Source of the DNA: Terribium retamae
Lineage (GTDB): Bacteria; Pseudomonadota; Alphaproteobacteria; Rhizobiales; Rhizobiaceae
Assembly (NCBI RefSeq): GCF_022347545.1
Contig: NZ_JAKREW010000004.1
Coordinates: forward strand, 178,521-242,520
Direction: 5' to 3'
DNA: 64,000 nucleotides
Shown in pieces: positions 17,212 through 26,477 of the stretch. A program made the translations under genes and the position numbers. The notes beneath the pieces are model-generated. The model saw only the letters and a program-made list of their open reading frames with translations. It made no database searches and was not told the DNA's origin. The first letter of the stretch is position 1, and every line of letters starts with the position of its first letter.

Positions 17212-17472
17212 GTGCAGGTACTCGTCCGCGACAACAACGTTGATCAGGCGCTTCGCGCGCTGAAGAAGAAAATGCAGCGCGAAGGCATCTTCCGTGAAAT
17301 GAAGATGCGCGGTCATTACGAGAAGCCGTCCGAGAAGCGTGCGCGTGAGAAGGCCGAAGCCGTGCGCCGTGCCCGCAAGCTGGCTCGCAAGCGCGCCCAG
17401 CGCGAAGGCCTGCTGCCTTCGACCCCGCGCCCGGCTCCTGCCGGCGCCGGTGCAGCGCGCGCTCCGCGCTAA
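17212..17472 (+). CDS. rpsU: 30S ribosomal protein S21
   Basis: 86 residues from a GTG at 17212, preceded by AGGA 7 bases upstream. The open frame extends further upstream, but [20 protein letters not shown] is the conserved S21 start. The middle is the lysine/arginine-rich S21 core ([20 protein letters not shown]) and the tail is the alanine/proline-rich extension normal in rhizobial S21. It binds the small subunit near the anti-Shine-Dalgarno region and helps initiation. It is a single gene with its own terminator. Confidence 0.96.
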   Translation: MQVLVRDNNVDQALRALKKKMQREGIFREMKMRGHYEKPSEKRAREKAEAVRRARKLARKRAQREGLLPSTPRPAPAGAGAARAPR

Positions 17473-17506
17473 TCCTGCCTGCAATCGTCCTTTTCGAAGG
17501 AACGCC

Positions 17507-17540
17507 AAGGTGGCGCGATGGAAATCGCCGCCACCTTTTT
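17507..17540 (+). terminator. Intrinsic terminator of rpsU
   Basis: Stem AAGGTGGCG (17507-17515) with CGCCACCTT (17529-17537), extended by an inner CGAT/ATCG pair around GGAA, ending in TTTTT at 17536-17540. It lies 34 bases after the rpsU stop. Confidence 0.92.
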
Positions 17541-17640
17541 GTTTGACGCACGCCGATATTTGTATAACGCAGGACGGCGGGACAGGGGCCGGTGCGATTG
17601 CCCGGGATGCCGGGCGTCGATGTTGAGGATGCGGCAGCCG

Positions 17641-18486
17641 ATGCATGTTTTGACCACGGAGCACAAAAACTCCTTGAATGGTTTTGTCTTGAGCGCTGCC
17701 TTGATGGCGGCCCTGGCTCTTGCCGGCTGCCAATCGACGCCCACCGGCGAACTCAATTCCATCGATCAGGCGCAGGGGTCGAGCCAGAACATCTCGTCGC
17801 TATCCTCGGTCATCGACCGCAATCCGCGCGACCCCGAAGCCTACAATGTGCGCGGCTCGGCCTATGGCCGTGGTGGCAAATATCCGGCGGCACTGAAGGA
17901 CTTCGACACCGCGATCCAGCTCAAGCCGGATTTCTACCAGGCCTATTCGAACCGTGCGTTGATCTACCGCTTCGTCGGCGACCAACAAAAAGCCCTGGCG
18001 GACTACAACCGCGCCATCCAGATCAATCCGAACTACGACGCTGCCTATATCGGCCGCGGCAATCTCTACCGAAAAGCCGGGCGCACCCAAGACGCTTTCA
18101 ATGACTTCCAGAAAGCGATCCAGCTCGATACCACCGACGCGCGCGCCTATCATAACCGCGGCCTGATCTATCAGAGCCAGGGCCAGCATACTTTCGCCAT
18201 CGAGGATTTCTCGACCGCGATCTCGCTGTCCCCGGACGCTTCAGAGCCTTACAACGGCCGTGGTCTATCCTATCTGGCGCTCAACCAGGACGACAACGCC
18301 TTCGCCGACTTCAATATGGCGATCAAGCTCGACGGCAAGAATGCCGAAGCCTGGACCAACCAGGGGCTCATCTACGAGCGCAGGGGCGAGAAGGCCAAGG
18401 CGATAAAGTCCTATAAGGAAGCCGCCCGACTGGCACCGACTTATCAGCCGGCACGTGACGGCCTGTCGCGTGTGGGCGGAGCCTGA
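17641..18486 (+). CDS. TPR-repeat lipoprotein
   Basis: 281 residues. A lipoprotein signal peptide ends in ALALAGC (Cys about 30), with the mature part starting in the periplasm. About six tetratricopeptide repeats follow, from residue 55 to the end, each with the usual AY.NRG.-Y...A..DF..AI.L.P pattern. Such NlpI-like proteins act as scaffolds at the envelope. I chose the ATG at 17641 because it gives the most compact signal peptide; ATGs at 17620 and 17629 are in frame. It follows the rpsU terminator and stands alone. The partner is unknown. Confidence 0.85.
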   Translation: MHVLTTEHKNSLNGFVLSAALMAALALAGCQSTPTGELNSIDQAQGSSQNISSLSSVIDRNPRDPEAYNVRGSAYGRGGKYPAALKDFDTAIQLKPDFYQAYSNRALIYRFVGDQQKALADYNRAIQINPNYDAAYIGRGNLYRKAGRTQDAFNDFQKAIQLDTTDARAYHNRGLIYQSQGQHTFAIEDFSTAISLSPDASEPYNGRGLSYLALNQDDNAFADFNMAIKLDGKNAEAWTNQGLIYERRGEKAKAIKSYKEAARLAPTYQPARDGLSRVGGA

Positions 18487-18698
18487 TCGTTAGCCCGTAC
18501 TATCCTCGCTAGGGAACCGATACTGGGATCGGTAAGGCCGGACGCGCCATCGACCGTGGCTGATCGGCAACGATAACCCTCGTTTTTTAACCACGCTTTC
18601 TTCGCACCACGATTACGTCAACATCGCGCCACGGTTATGAGGGAACCGTCTGCGCACCCGGCCGTTTGTCCGGCATGCACTTTAAAAGGATAGCCACC

Positions 18699-19169
18699 AT
18701 GAAAAAGTTTGCCTGTTTAGCCGCCCTGGCCATGACGACCCTTGCCGCGCCGGCGAGCGCGGGCAAGGTCGAACTCGGCGTTCTCGATTGCGTCATCGAC
18801 GGCGGCCAGTCCTACATCGTCGCCTCGAACAAGGGCGTCACTTGCACCTATCGTCCCTACAACAGCCGTAAGTCCGAACTCTACACCGGCGTCATCTCGA
18901 AAGTTGGCGTCGACCTCGGCATGACGCACCAGGGACAGTTGTCCTGGGCGGTCCTCGCTGCCTCGAGCAGCTACGATTCCGGTGCCCTCGCCGGCAAATA
19001 TTTCGGCGTCAATGCCGAGGCCAGCGTCGTGACCGGCGGCGGCCTGAATGTGCTCGTCGGCGGCTTCGAGAACTCCTACGCCTTGCAGCCGCTTTCCGTT
19101 CAGGCGCAGACCGGCCTCAATGTCGCGGCAGCCGTGACCTCGCTGGAATTGTTGCATTCGCTGAAGTAA
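18699..19169 (+). CDS. DUF992 domain exported protein
   Basis: 156 residues: signal peptide MKKFACLAALAMTTLAAPASA (cut after about 21), then a DUF992 domain with GVLDCVIDGG, SNKGVTCTYRP and repeated glycine-rich beta strands (GGGLNVLVGGFENSYALQP). Two cysteines (in LDC and VTC) could form a disulfide. AAAGGA lies 9 bases before the ATG at 18699. DUF992 proteins are periplasmic or outer-membrane associated in Rhizobiales and have no assigned function. Single gene followed by a GC-rich hairpin. Confidence 0.87.
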   Translation: MKKFACLAALAMTTLAAPASAGKVELGVLDCVIDGGQSYIVASNKGVTCTYRPYNSRKSELYTGVISKVGVDLGMTHQGQLSWAVLAASSSYDSGALAGKYFGVNAEASVVTGGGLNVLVGGFENSYALQPLSVQAQTGLNVAAAVTSLELLHSLK

Positions 19170-19178
19170 TCGGCTTTT

Positions 19179-19202
19179 GGGCGGGGCGTTTACGCCCCGC
19201 CC
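19179..19202 (+). terminator. GC-rich hairpin after DUF992 gene
   Basis: A perfect 10-base stem, GGGCGGGGCG (19179-19188) with CGCCCCGCCC (19193-19202), around TTTA, 10 bases after the stop. No T run follows, so termination is likely but not classical. The remaining bases to 19511 contain nothing I can support beyond a short CAAGT-ATAA-ACTTG repeat that may be part of the next promoter. Confidence 0.65.
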
Positions 19203-19511
19203 AATCCGGCTACGTCAGGCAGCCGGGGACACCAGCCCCACCATGCTGGTTCGCGTTCGCGAAATTTCCTCGACAATCGAACAGACAGGCTGAACTGATC
19301 GTCGACACACGATCAAGCTTAGCTCGCCTCTCGACAAAGATAATCTGCCCCTGGGTTCGCCTCTTGCGCCAGGCGTCATTGGCTCAACACAAATCCTCTC
19401 CGCGACCAGAGGACTGCCAAATAACGCTTGCGTTCAACTGCGCTTGAAGTTTTACAAGTATAAACTTGGAAAATTTTGCCGGCCGTAGCTGGCGGTTTTG
19501 GACGAACGGGC

Positions 19512-20951
19512 ATGGTGCAGGGTAAGGTGAACCGGGTGGATTGGCGCGCCTTGTGGGCCAGCGGCGATCTCGCGCGATTCTGCTTCATTTCACTGGGCAT
19601 CCTGCTCCACGCCACCAACGAGACAATGGTGGCGACCATCATGCCCGCCATGGTGGGGGATCTGTCCGGCGTACAATTGGTCGGGTGGTCGCTGGCGATC
19701 TATGAGCTTGGCGCCATCGTCGCGGGAGCGGCCGCCGGCCGGATGGTCAGCTATGTCGCGTTGCGCAGCAATGTCATGGTCGCGGCTTTGTTCTATTCGA
19801 CCGGTGCCCTCATCTGCGCCGCAGCACCATCCATGCAGGCCTTTCTCGCCGGTCGTCTCATCGAAGGGCTCGGCGGCGGCGCTTTGGTCTCCCTAGCCTT
19901 CGTTTCCGTCGAACGTCTGTTCCCCCGCACGATCTGGCCACAGCTGTTCGGCCTGATGTCGGCAATCTGGGGCGTGGCGGCATTCAGCGGCCCGATGCTC
20001 GGAGCGCTGATGGCTGAATTGCTTTCCTGGCGCTGGGCATTCGGGGTTTTTGTCATTGGCGGCGTGGCGATGGCGCTGGCATGCCTTATCGTGCTGAACA
20101 CGCCGGAAGCGCGGCGCAGGCAAAGCGCTGGCACAGAACTACCGCCCTTTCCTGCTGTGCCGTTAGCCTGCCTGGCGATCAGTGTGATCCTGATCGCCTC
20201 GGCAGGCGTCAATGTCGCCCTATTGCGCTCCAGCCTGCTGCTCGGTCTGGGGCTTGCGGGGCTGGCGCTCTTCTTCCGGATCGACGCGCTGAAACCTCAA
20301 TCCAGGCTGTTTCCGGCGAACCTGTTTTCATGGCGCACGCCAGTCGGGAGCGGCATGACAATGATCGCCTCATTCTCGGTCGCGACCTGCTCCTTCGCAG
20401 TCTACGGACCTCTGATCCTGACAAATCTGCATGGCATCTCGATGCTGACCACCGGCTACATCATCGCAGCCGAATCGATCGCCTGGTCGATCTTGTCCAT
20501 CCTCGTGGCAAATGCGCCGGCGGAGCGTGAACGGAGCATCATCGCCTGCGGCGCGGTGATGATCGCCGCCGGCGTTGCCGGCTTCGCCTACACGGTGCCG
20601 CACGGCTCCATACCGCTCATCCTCTTCTGCGCCTTATTGCAGGGCGGCGGTTTCGGTATCGCCTGGCCGTTCGTGACGCGTATCATCGTTGCTTCTGCGC
20701 CCGCCGACGAACAGACCATCGCCTCGTCGGCCGTGCCAACCATGCAGCGCATCGGTTATGCGGTGGGGGCCGCCAGTGCCGGTATCGTCGCCAACGCCAG
20801 TGGTTTTTCCGAAGGTATAAATCGCGCGGCTGCAGCAAATGCCGGAGTGTGGCTGTTCCTGGCCTTCGTACCGCTCGGTCTGCTTGGCGCGGTCGCGGCG
20901 TTCCGATTGTCATCGGAGCCAGGACGACCGCAACGAGCGCAGGAGGCTTGA
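19512..20951 (+). CDS. MFS transporter, drug-efflux (DHA2) type
   Basis: 479 residues with about 14 hydrophobic segments. The N-terminal half contains WSLAIYELGAIVAGAAAGRM (TM2 to the first cytoplasmic loop, with a degenerate motif A), and GRLIEGLGGGALVSLAF, a motif C-like stretch seen in proton antiporters. The central and C-terminal hydrophobic blocks are consistent with the 14-helix DHA2 group that exports small hydrophobic compounds. No fused regulator or accessory membrane-fusion gene is next to it. The start at ATG 19512 has a poor ribosome site; a nearby alternative cannot be excluded. Substrate unknown. Confidence 0.8.
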   Translation: MVQGKVNRVDWRALWASGDLARFCFISLGILLHATNETMVATIMPAMVGDLSGVQLVGWSLAIYELGAIVAGAAAGRMVSYVALRSNVMVAALFYSTGALICAAAPSMQAFLAGRLIEGLGGGALVSLAFVSVERLFPRTIWPQLFGLMSAIWGVAAFSGPMLGALMAELLSWRWAFGVFVIGGVAMALACLIVLNTPEARRRQSAGTELPPFPAVPLACLAISVILIASAGVNVALLRSSLLLGLGLAGLALFFRIDALKPQSRLFPANLFSWRTPVGSGMTMIASFSVATCSFAVYGPLILTNLHGISMLTTGYIIAAESIAWSILSILVANAPAERERSIIACGAVMIAAGVAGFAYTVPHGSIPLILFCALLQGGGFGIAWPFVTRIIVASAPADEQTIASSAVPTMQRIGYAVGAASAGIVANASGFSEGINRAAAANAGVWLFLAFVPLGLLGAVAAFRLSSEPGRPQRAQEA

Positions 20952-20971
20952 GCCTGTCGTGGAATGGCGGA

Positions 20972-22198
20972 TCAGACCGCCTTCAGGCGTTCCGCAATCA
21001 GTACCGCGAGACGCGAAGCCACCTCCGCCTTGGTGAGCTCCGGCCATTCCTCGATGCCGCTTTTCGAGACGATGCGGACACGGTTGCGGTCACCGCCCAT
21101 GACACCGGCAGGGCCGACGCCGCTGTCATGCGAGACATCGTTGGCGACGATGAAGTCGGCGCCCTTCTTGCTCAACTTGGCTTCGGCGTTCTTCTGGATA
21201 TTCTGCGTCTCGGCGGCAAAGCCGACCACAAGACGGGGCCGTTTCGCATGATGGCCGACACCGGCCAGTATATCGGGGTTCTCCACCATCTGCAGCGCGG
21301 GTGGTCCCTCACCCGCTACCTTTTTGATCTTTTCGCCGGCGGAATTTGCCGTCCGCCAATCGGCAACAGCCGCCACGAACACCGCCGCGTCAGCCGGCAG
21401 TAGGCCTTCAACGGCGGCCTGCATCTGCCGTGCCGTCTCGACATGCACCGTTGTCACGCCGGACGGATCGGCGATCGTCACTGGACCCGACACCAGATGC
21501 ACGTCTGCGCCGAGCTTTGCGAGAGCACCGGCCAGCGCATGCCCCTGCTTTCCCGAAGAACGGTTGGCGATATAACGCACCGGATCGATCGGCTCATGAG
21601 TGGGACCGGAAGTGACGATGATCTTTCTGCCTGCAAGCGGCTTCGGCTGGCTGTCGACCTGCGCCTCGACAGCGGCTACGATTTCCAGCGGCTCGGCCAT
21701 GCGGCCTTCGCCGGCTTCGCCGCTTTCCGCCATCTCACCACTGGCCGGGCCGATGAAGATCACGCCGTCTTTGACAAGCGTGGCGTGATTGCGTCGCGTT
21801 GCAGGATGCGACCACATCCTTGGGTTCATTGCCGGTGCCATCAGCACCCTCTTGTCGGTGGCAAGCAGCACTGTCGAAGCGAGATCGTTGGCGTGGCCAT
21901 TGGCCAGCTTGGCCATCAGATCCGCCGTTGCTGGCGCCACGACGATCAGGTCCGCCTCTCTCGACAACCTTATGTGGCCGACATCGTGTTCGTCTTGACG
22001 ATCGAACAGATCGGTGAAGACATGATCCGCCGAGAGCGCGCCGACCGAAAGCTGGGTGACGAATTCCTGTGCTGCCGCCGACATCACGCAGCGCACTGCC
22101 GCACCGCGTTCACGCAGGCGGCGGATGAGATCGAGCGACTTATAGGCCGCGATGCCCCCGCCGATGATCAATAGGACACGCTTTCCGGAAAGGGTCAT
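20972..22198 (-). CDS. coaBC: Bifunctional phosphopantothenoylcysteine decarboxylase / phosphopantothenate-cysteine ligase
   Basis: 408 residues, two domains. CoaC (about 1-180) has GGGIAAYKSLDLIRRL, the active-site His in the VGHIRLSREAD segment, and PAMNPRMW. CoaB (about 190-408) starts with IIVTSGPTHEPIDPVR and has SSGKQG. The enzyme makes 4'-phosphopantetheine for coenzyme A. In the clamp region the essential Cys of E. coli CoaC (in ACGD) is replaced; here the segment reads EMAESGEAGEGRM, which I believe is common in Rhizobiales. Start ATG 22198 overlaps the upstream PIN toxin stop as ATGA, an unusual arrangement for an essential gene. Confidence 0.94.
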   Translation of the reverse strand: MTLSGKRVLLIIGGGIAAYKSLDLIRRLRERGAAVRCVMSAAAQEFVTQLSVGALSADHVFTDLFDRQDEHDVGHIRLSREADLIVVAPATADLMAKLANGHANDLASTVLLATDKRVLMAPAMNPRMWSHPATRRNHATLVKDGVIFIGPASGEMAESGEAGEGRMAEPLEIVAAVEAQVDSQPKPLAGRKIIVTSGPTHEPIDPVRYIANRSSGKQGHALAGALAKLGADVHLVSGPVTIADPSGVTTVHVETARQMQAAVEGLLPADAAVFVAAVADWRTANSAGEKIKKVAGEGPPALQMVENPDILAGVGHHAKRPRLVVGFAAETQNIQKNAEAKLSKKGADFIVANDVSHDSGVGPAGVMGGDRNRVRIVSKSGIEEWPELTKAEVASRLAVLIAERLKAV

Positions 22199-22623
22199 GC
22201 CGACGCGGCCTCCCATGGATTGATTACCGCTATGCCGCAGTGCTCGAAGTCGGCCACGTTACGTGTCGCCACGGCAAAGCCATGGGACACCGCAATCGCG
22301 GCAATCTGACCATCCAATTCCTTTACAGGTCGTCCCAGCTTGCGCCGTCTCGCGGATATTTTCGCGTAAGGCAGCGCATCCTGATCCGCAAATGGCAAGA
22401 TCGGGTTTCTTAAGCGCTCCGCGAGGAAAATTTGGATTGCTCGCGCCAGGACCTCCTTGCGCTGACCGTCCGGCATAAGCGCAAGACCATACAAAAGCTC
22501 TGCCTGTGTTATTGCTGTGATATATATTCCGTCGATGGGCTGGCTGCGGAGCCAAGCTGCCACCTGGGTGTCGACAACAGGCTTCATCGCCTCTGAAACG
22601 ACATTGGTGTCAATGACGATCAT
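22195..22623 (-). CDS. PIN-domain toxin of a type II toxin-antitoxin pair (VapC/FitB-like)
   Basis: 142 residues. PIN ribonuclease features are complete: MIVIDTNVVSEAM (first Asp at 5), the Glu in ITQAELLYGLAL (about 42), Asp in VKELDGQIAAIA (about 104), and ATRNVADFEHCGI near the end. The TNVVSE start and overall layout match the FitB subgroup. These toxins cleave RNA, often tRNA, unless bound by the antitoxin. The start overlaps the antitoxin stop as ATGA and the stop overlaps the coaBC start as ATGA, so toxin and coaBC are on one message. Confidence 0.9.
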   Translation of the reverse strand: MIVIDTNVVSEAMKPVVDTQVAAWLRSQPIDGIYITAITQAELLYGLALMPDGQRKEVLARAIQIFLAERLRNPILPFADQDALPYAKISARRRKLGRPVKELDGQIAAIAVSHGFAVATRNVADFEHCGIAVINPWEAASA

Positions 22624-22880
22624 TCCCAGTCCTTGAAGGGCAGGTCGCGTTGCGCAGGGCTCCGTGGCGGAATATCGACGTCGAAGCCGCCGTGAGGCTC
22701 AACCAGATCGCGGATCGCATCATAAAGGTTGTCGAATTGCGCAGGCTTTCCAGATTGCCGCGCTTCGCGCCGGAGGACGGAACGCAGCTCTTCCTCAAGC
22801 GACACGCCATTCCTGGCGGCATTGATCTTGAGCCTCTGCTTTGTTTCGTCCTCGACATTGCGAATGGTGAGCGTGGCCAT
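22620..22880 (-). CDS. FitA-like ribbon-helix-helix antitoxin
   Basis: 86 residues from the ATG at 22880 with GGAGG 6 bases upstream. The N-terminal ribbon-helix-helix is MATLTIRNVEDETKQRLKIN with ARNGVSLEEELRSVLR after it, as in FitA antitoxins. The C-terminal tail (PPRSPAQRDLPFKDWE) is proline-rich and flexible, as expected for the part that wraps the toxin active site. A perfect palindrome at 22918-22934 upstream is the likely autoregulatory site. The stop overlaps the toxin start by ATGA. Confidence 0.9.
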   Translation of the reverse strand: MATLTIRNVEDETKQRLKINAARNGVSLEEELRSVLRREARQSGKPAQFDNLYDAIRDLVEPHGGFDVDIPPRSPAQRDLPFKDWE

Positions 22881-22899
22881 GCTGACCTCCAACAAACAC

Positions 22900-22934
22900 T
22901 GACTGCAATGTATGCATTGACTGCAATGCAGTCA
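22900..22934. promoter_or_regulatory. Palindrome and direct repeat, probable FitAB operator
   Basis: TGACTGCA-A-TGCAGTCA (22918-22934) is perfect, and the 11-mer TGACTGCAATG recurs at 22900-22910, 18 bases away. The site is 20-54 bases upstream of the antitoxin ATG and covers the ubiB stop codon (22932-22934), so the toxin pair carries its promoter in the end of ubiB. Binding of the FitA-like protein is inferred from the known autoregulation of the family. Confidence 0.75.
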
Positions 22935-24506
22935 AACCAGCTTCCATGCAATGAAGATCAAGGTCAGCGCGATCACCCAAAGCGCCACCCGCCCGGAGCG
23001 CGTGTGGCGCGCCTCGGCCTTGCCGATCGCCTTGGCGGTCGCGTCGTCGAAACGCAGGCCGTGTTCGGCCATCAGGTCGATCTCGCGCGACAGTCGCTCA
23101 GCGCGAGCCGCAAGGTCCGGGGCCTGCCTGGCCAACGAAACCAGCGCGCCGACACCCTCGCGGGCATCTTCAAGCATGCCGCGCGGTCCCAGGTTGGAAC
23201 GGATCCAATGGCCCACCACCGGCTCGGCCGTCCTCCACATGTTGAAGGCGGGGTCGAGCGTGCGGGCGACGCCTTCCACCACCACCATCGTCTTCTGCAG
23301 CAGGACCAGTTCCGGCCGGGTCTGCATGTCGAACAGCTCCGTCACCTCGAACAGCAATGTGAGCAGCTTGGCCATCGAGATGGTTTCCGCCGGCTGGCCG
23401 TGGATCGGCTCGCCGATGGCGCGGATCGCCTGCGCGAAGGCGGCAACGTCATGTTTGTGGGGGACGTAACCAGCTTCGAAATGCACTTCCGCAACTCGCA
23501 GGTAATTTCGGGTGATGAAGCCATAGAGGATTTCGGCAAGGAAGCGCCTTTCCTTCTTGCCGAGGCGGCCGGCAATGCCGAGGTCCACCGCAACGATCGT
23601 GCCATCGGCCTCCACGAACAGGTTGCCGGGATGCATATCGGCATGGAAAAAACCGTCACGCAGCGTGTGGCGCAGGAAGGACTGGATCAGATTGGCGGCA
23701 ATCGCCTTGAGATCGTGGCCGGCCTCTACAAGGCCGGCGACATTATTCATCTTGATGCCATCGACCCACTCCATGGTGAGCACGTCGCGGCCTGTGCGCT
23801 CCCAGTCGACTGCCGGCACGCGGAAGCCTGGATCGGCTTTGGTGTTTTCGCCCAGTTCCGAAAGTGCGGCGCCTTCGAGCCGCAGATCCATTTCAACCTT
23901 GGTGGTCTGGGCGAGCGTTTCGGTGACTTCGACCGGACGCAGGCGCCGCGACGACGGAACGTATTTTTCCTGCAGGCGCGCAGCCAGGAAGTAACTTTCG
24001 AGATCCTGGTGAAATCTTTTGCGCACGCCCGGTCGGATCACCTTGACGGCGACCTTGGTCGGGATCCCACCTTGGATGACTTCGCCCTCATGCACCTGTG
24101 CGATGGAGGCCGCTGCAACCGGCTCATCCAGCCGAGCATAAAGTTCGGAAACAGGCCGGCCAAGCGAGGACTCGATTGCGGCCACGGCCTGGGATTGCGG
24201 GAAAGTGCCCATCTTGTCCTGCAGCAGGGCAAGATCGAGCGCGATGTCATTGCCGACCACATCGGGCCGCGTCGCCAGGAACTGGCCGAGCTTGACGTAA
24301 GACGGCCCGAGCCGAGCCACCGCATGCGCCATCCGATCGCTACGGCCCTCCCGCAAGGCGCGGCGACGCGTGAGCAGCCTGGCCATCTGCCAGCCGAATT
24401 TCGGCATTCCGGACAGCTGATCGCCGGGTATCGCCGCGACGACGCCCTCACGCACCAGCACCCAGCCGGCCCGAACGAGCCGGAACGCCGCTCCGACAGA
24501 ACTCAT
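22932..24506 (-). CDS. ubiB: UbiB-family atypical kinase / ubiquinone biosynthesis protein
   Basis: 524 residues. The ABC1/UbiB hallmarks are present: KLGQFLATRPD, the alanine-rich loop VAAASIAQVHEG, the lysine in VAVKVIRPGV, HADMHPGNLFV (catalytic loop) and AVDLGIAGRLGKKERR. One C-terminal hydrophobic helix (RVALWVIALTLIFIAWKLV) anchors it in the inner membrane. UbiB is an ATPase needed to extract or present ubiquinone precursors to the Ubi enzymes. It follows ubiE by 13 bases, the usual pair. Start ATG 24506 gives the conserved length. Confidence 0.93.
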   Translation of the reverse strand: MSSVGAAFRLVRAGWVLVREGVVAAIPGDQLSGMPKFGWQMARLLTRRRALREGRSDRMAHAVARLGPSYVKLGQFLATRPDVVGNDIALDLALLQDKMGTFPQSQAVAAIESSLGRPVSELYARLDEPVAAASIAQVHEGEVIQGGIPTKVAVKVIRPGVRKRFHQDLESYFLAARLQEKYVPSSRRLRPVEVTETLAQTTKVEMDLRLEGAALSELGENTKADPGFRVPAVDWERTGRDVLTMEWVDGIKMNNVAGLVEAGHDLKAIAANLIQSFLRHTLRDGFFHADMHPGNLFVEADGTIVAVDLGIAGRLGKKERRFLAEILYGFITRNYLRVAEVHFEAGYVPHKHDVAAFAQAIRAIGEPIHGQPAETISMAKLLTLLFEVTELFDMQTRPELVLLQKTMVVVEGVARTLDPAFNMWRTAEPVVGHWIRSNLGPRGMLEDAREGVGALVSLARQAPDLAARAERLSREIDLMAEHGLRFDDATAKAIGKAEARHTRSGRVALWVIALTLIFIAWKLV

Positions 24507-24519
24507 GAACGCACCCGCC

Positions 24520-25305
24520 TCAAAGCTTCCAGCCCGAATGGGCGGCGGCGATGCCACCGGTATAGTTGCGGAAGCTGACGCGCTCGAAGCCGGCCTTGCC
24601 GATCATCGCGGCGAAATTCTGCTGGTTGGGGAATTTGGCGATGGATTCGACCAGATAGGAATAGGGTTCGCCATCTCCAGTCACCGCTTTGCCGATCTTC
24701 GGAATGGCGTTGAAGGACCAAGCTTCATAAACCTTGTCGAGCAGCGGCATCTCCACTTCGGAGAACTCGAGGCACAGGAACCGCCCGCCTGGCTTCAGCA
24801 CCCGAAAAGCTTCGCTCAATGCCACTTCGATGCGCGGCACGTTGCGGATGCCAAAAGCGATCGTATAGGCGTCGAAGCTATTGTCGGCAAAGGGCAGGTC
24901 TTCGGCGTTGGCTTCGACGAAATCGACATTGGCGGCCAATCCCCGCTTTTCCGCCCGCTCGCGGCCAACGGTCAGCATCGAGCCATTGATGTCGAGCACG
25001 GTCGCCTGAGCCTGGCCCTGACTGGCATCGATGATCCGGAAAGCGATGTCGCCGGTACCGCCGGCCACATCCAGCACTTTCCAGCCCGGCCTTTTCGGCG
25101 GGTTGAGCCAGGCGACCATCGCATCCTTCCAGAGGCGATGCATGCCGGCCGACATCAGGTCGTTCATCAGATCGTAGCGCTTGGCGACCTTGTGGAACAC
25201 CTCATTGACCAGCGGCTGCTTCTCGCCGGTTCCGACCTGCCGGAAGCCATAGGAGGTTTCCATGCCTCCGGTCGCGGTGGTTCTCTCAACAGACATCTTC
25301 TTCAT
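24520..25305 (-). CDS. ubiE: Demethylmenaquinone / 2-methoxy-6-polyprenyl-1,4-benzoquinol methyltransferase
   Basis: 261 residues. Class I SAM methyltransferase: [15 protein letters not shown] (motif I), the FGIRNV motif special to UbiE, and [15 protein letters not shown]. The N-terminal [24 protein letters not shown] block and the final [13 protein letters not shown] are typical. It carries out the C-methylation step of ubiquinone synthesis. The ATG at 25305 is chosen; ATG 25296, three codons on, is just behind GAAGAAG and equally plausible. It heads the operon ubiE-ubiB, facing the divergent add gene. Confidence 0.95.
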   Translation of the reverse strand: MKKMSVERTTATGGMETSYGFRQVGTGEKQPLVNEVFHKVAKRYDLMNDLMSAGMHRLWKDAMVAWLNPPKRPGWKVLDVAGGTGDIAFRIIDASQGQAQATVLDINGSMLTVGRERAEKRGLAANVDFVEANAEDLPFADNSFDAYTIAFGIRNVPRIEVALSEAFRVLKPGGRFLCLEFSEVEMPLLDKVYEAWSFNAIPKIGKAVTGDGEPYSYLVESIAKFPNQQNFAAMIGKAGFERVSFRNYTGGIAAAHSGWKL

Positions 25306-25408
25306 CCGCCATAAAATCGGCCGGACCATAGCCGATCGCAGTAGGCGACGCTATTGTCAAAGGCGCGGTGTTCGGCCGCGCCGGATGGCCCGTTCACAGG
25401 AATGCCTC

Positions 25409-26386
25409 ATGGTCTTGAAAGCCGAATTGCACTGCCACATCGAAGGAGCGGCAGCACCGGAACTCGTTGTGCGGCAGGCACGCAAATACGGCAAGGACCC
25501 CTCTCCCTTCATCCGCGACGGTTCGTTCGTCTGGCACGACTTCACCTCTTTCCTCGCCGCCTATGATTTTTCAGCTGACCTTTTCCGGTCGGAAGAGGAC
25601 TATGCGCTGCTGGCCGAATACTATCTCACCAGCCTGGCGCGCGACGGCGCCATCTATTCGGAAGTGTTTACCTCGCCCGACCATGCAGCGCGCGCCGGCC
25701 TGTCGCCAAAGGCTTATACAGATGCGCTTGGCGAAGGCATGGCGCGCGCCAAGGCCAAGACCGGCATTGAGGGGCGCATGATCGTGACAGGGGTACGGCA
25801 TGCCGGCGTCGAGGCGATCGAAAAGGCGGCCCGTTTCGCTGCCAGATGTGGGCATCCTCTCGTCACCGGCTTCGGTGTTGCAGGCGATGAGCGCATGGGT
25901 GATTTCGAGGATTATGTACGGGCCTTCGAGATTGCGCGCGAAGCCGGTCTGGGCATCACCATCCATGCCGGCGAACTGATGGGCTGGGAAAGTGTGCAAG
26001 CCGCGCTCGACCACATCCGCCCTGCCCGTATCGGCCACGGTGTCCGCGCCATTGAGAATGCCGATCTGGTACGCCGCATTGCCGATGAGGGCGTGGTGCT
26101 GGAGTGCTGTCCCGGCTCCAACATCGCGCTGAAGGTGTTCGACAGCTTTGCCGACCATCCCTTCTCTGCGCTGAAGGCAGCCGGCTGTAGGGTGACGCTG
26201 AATTCCGACGATCCGCCCTATTTCTGGACGTCGCTGAAGCGCGAGTACGACATTGCTGCGGAACACTTTGGCCTGAACGACAAGGCGCTGACCGCCGTGA
26301 CCCGCACCGCGATCGATGCGGCTTTTGTCGACAAGAAAACCAAAGCTGCCCTTATAGCGCGGCTGGACAAGGCAAACGGCCGCTGA
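25409..26386 (+). CDS. add: Adenosine deaminase
   Basis: 325 residues from the ATG at 25409; the open frame starts earlier but [12 protein letters not shown] is the conserved N terminus with the HxH zinc ligands. Further zinc and catalytic groups: [15 protein letters not shown] and the SDDPPYF segment (Asp pair). The enzyme deaminates adenosine or deoxyadenosine to inosine, or possibly adenine in the related subfamily. Neighbouring upp, punA, deoA and cdd make nucleoside salvage the obvious role. It faces ubiE divergently over about 100 bases. Confidence 0.93.
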   Translation: MVLKAELHCHIEGAAAPELVVRQARKYGKDPSPFIRDGSFVWHDFTSFLAAYDFSADLFRSEEDYALLAEYYLTSLARDGAIYSEVFTSPDHAARAGLSPKAYTDALGEGMARAKAKTGIEGRMIVTGVRHAGVEAIEKAARFAARCGHPLVTGFGVAGDERMGDFEDYVRAFEIAREAGLGITIHAGELMGWESVQAALDHIRPARIGHGVRAIENADLVRRIADEGVVLECCPGSNIALKVFDSFADHPFSALKAAGCRVTLNSDDPPYFWTSLKREYDIAAEHFGLNDKALTAVTRTAIDAAFVDKKTKAALIARLDKANGR

Positions 26387-26477
26387 AAGTCCGCAAAAAC
26401 TGTGGTTGGCGTGCACCGAGGCGTTTCTTGGCCCGGACTTAATCGCTAGGGTCTTCTCCAAGTTCGAGGAGAAGACC

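Noticed and set aside
22650..24578. A 642-codon plus-strand frame across ubiB and the toxin pair
   Set aside because: It covers the antisense of three genes with strong family motifs and shows none of its own.
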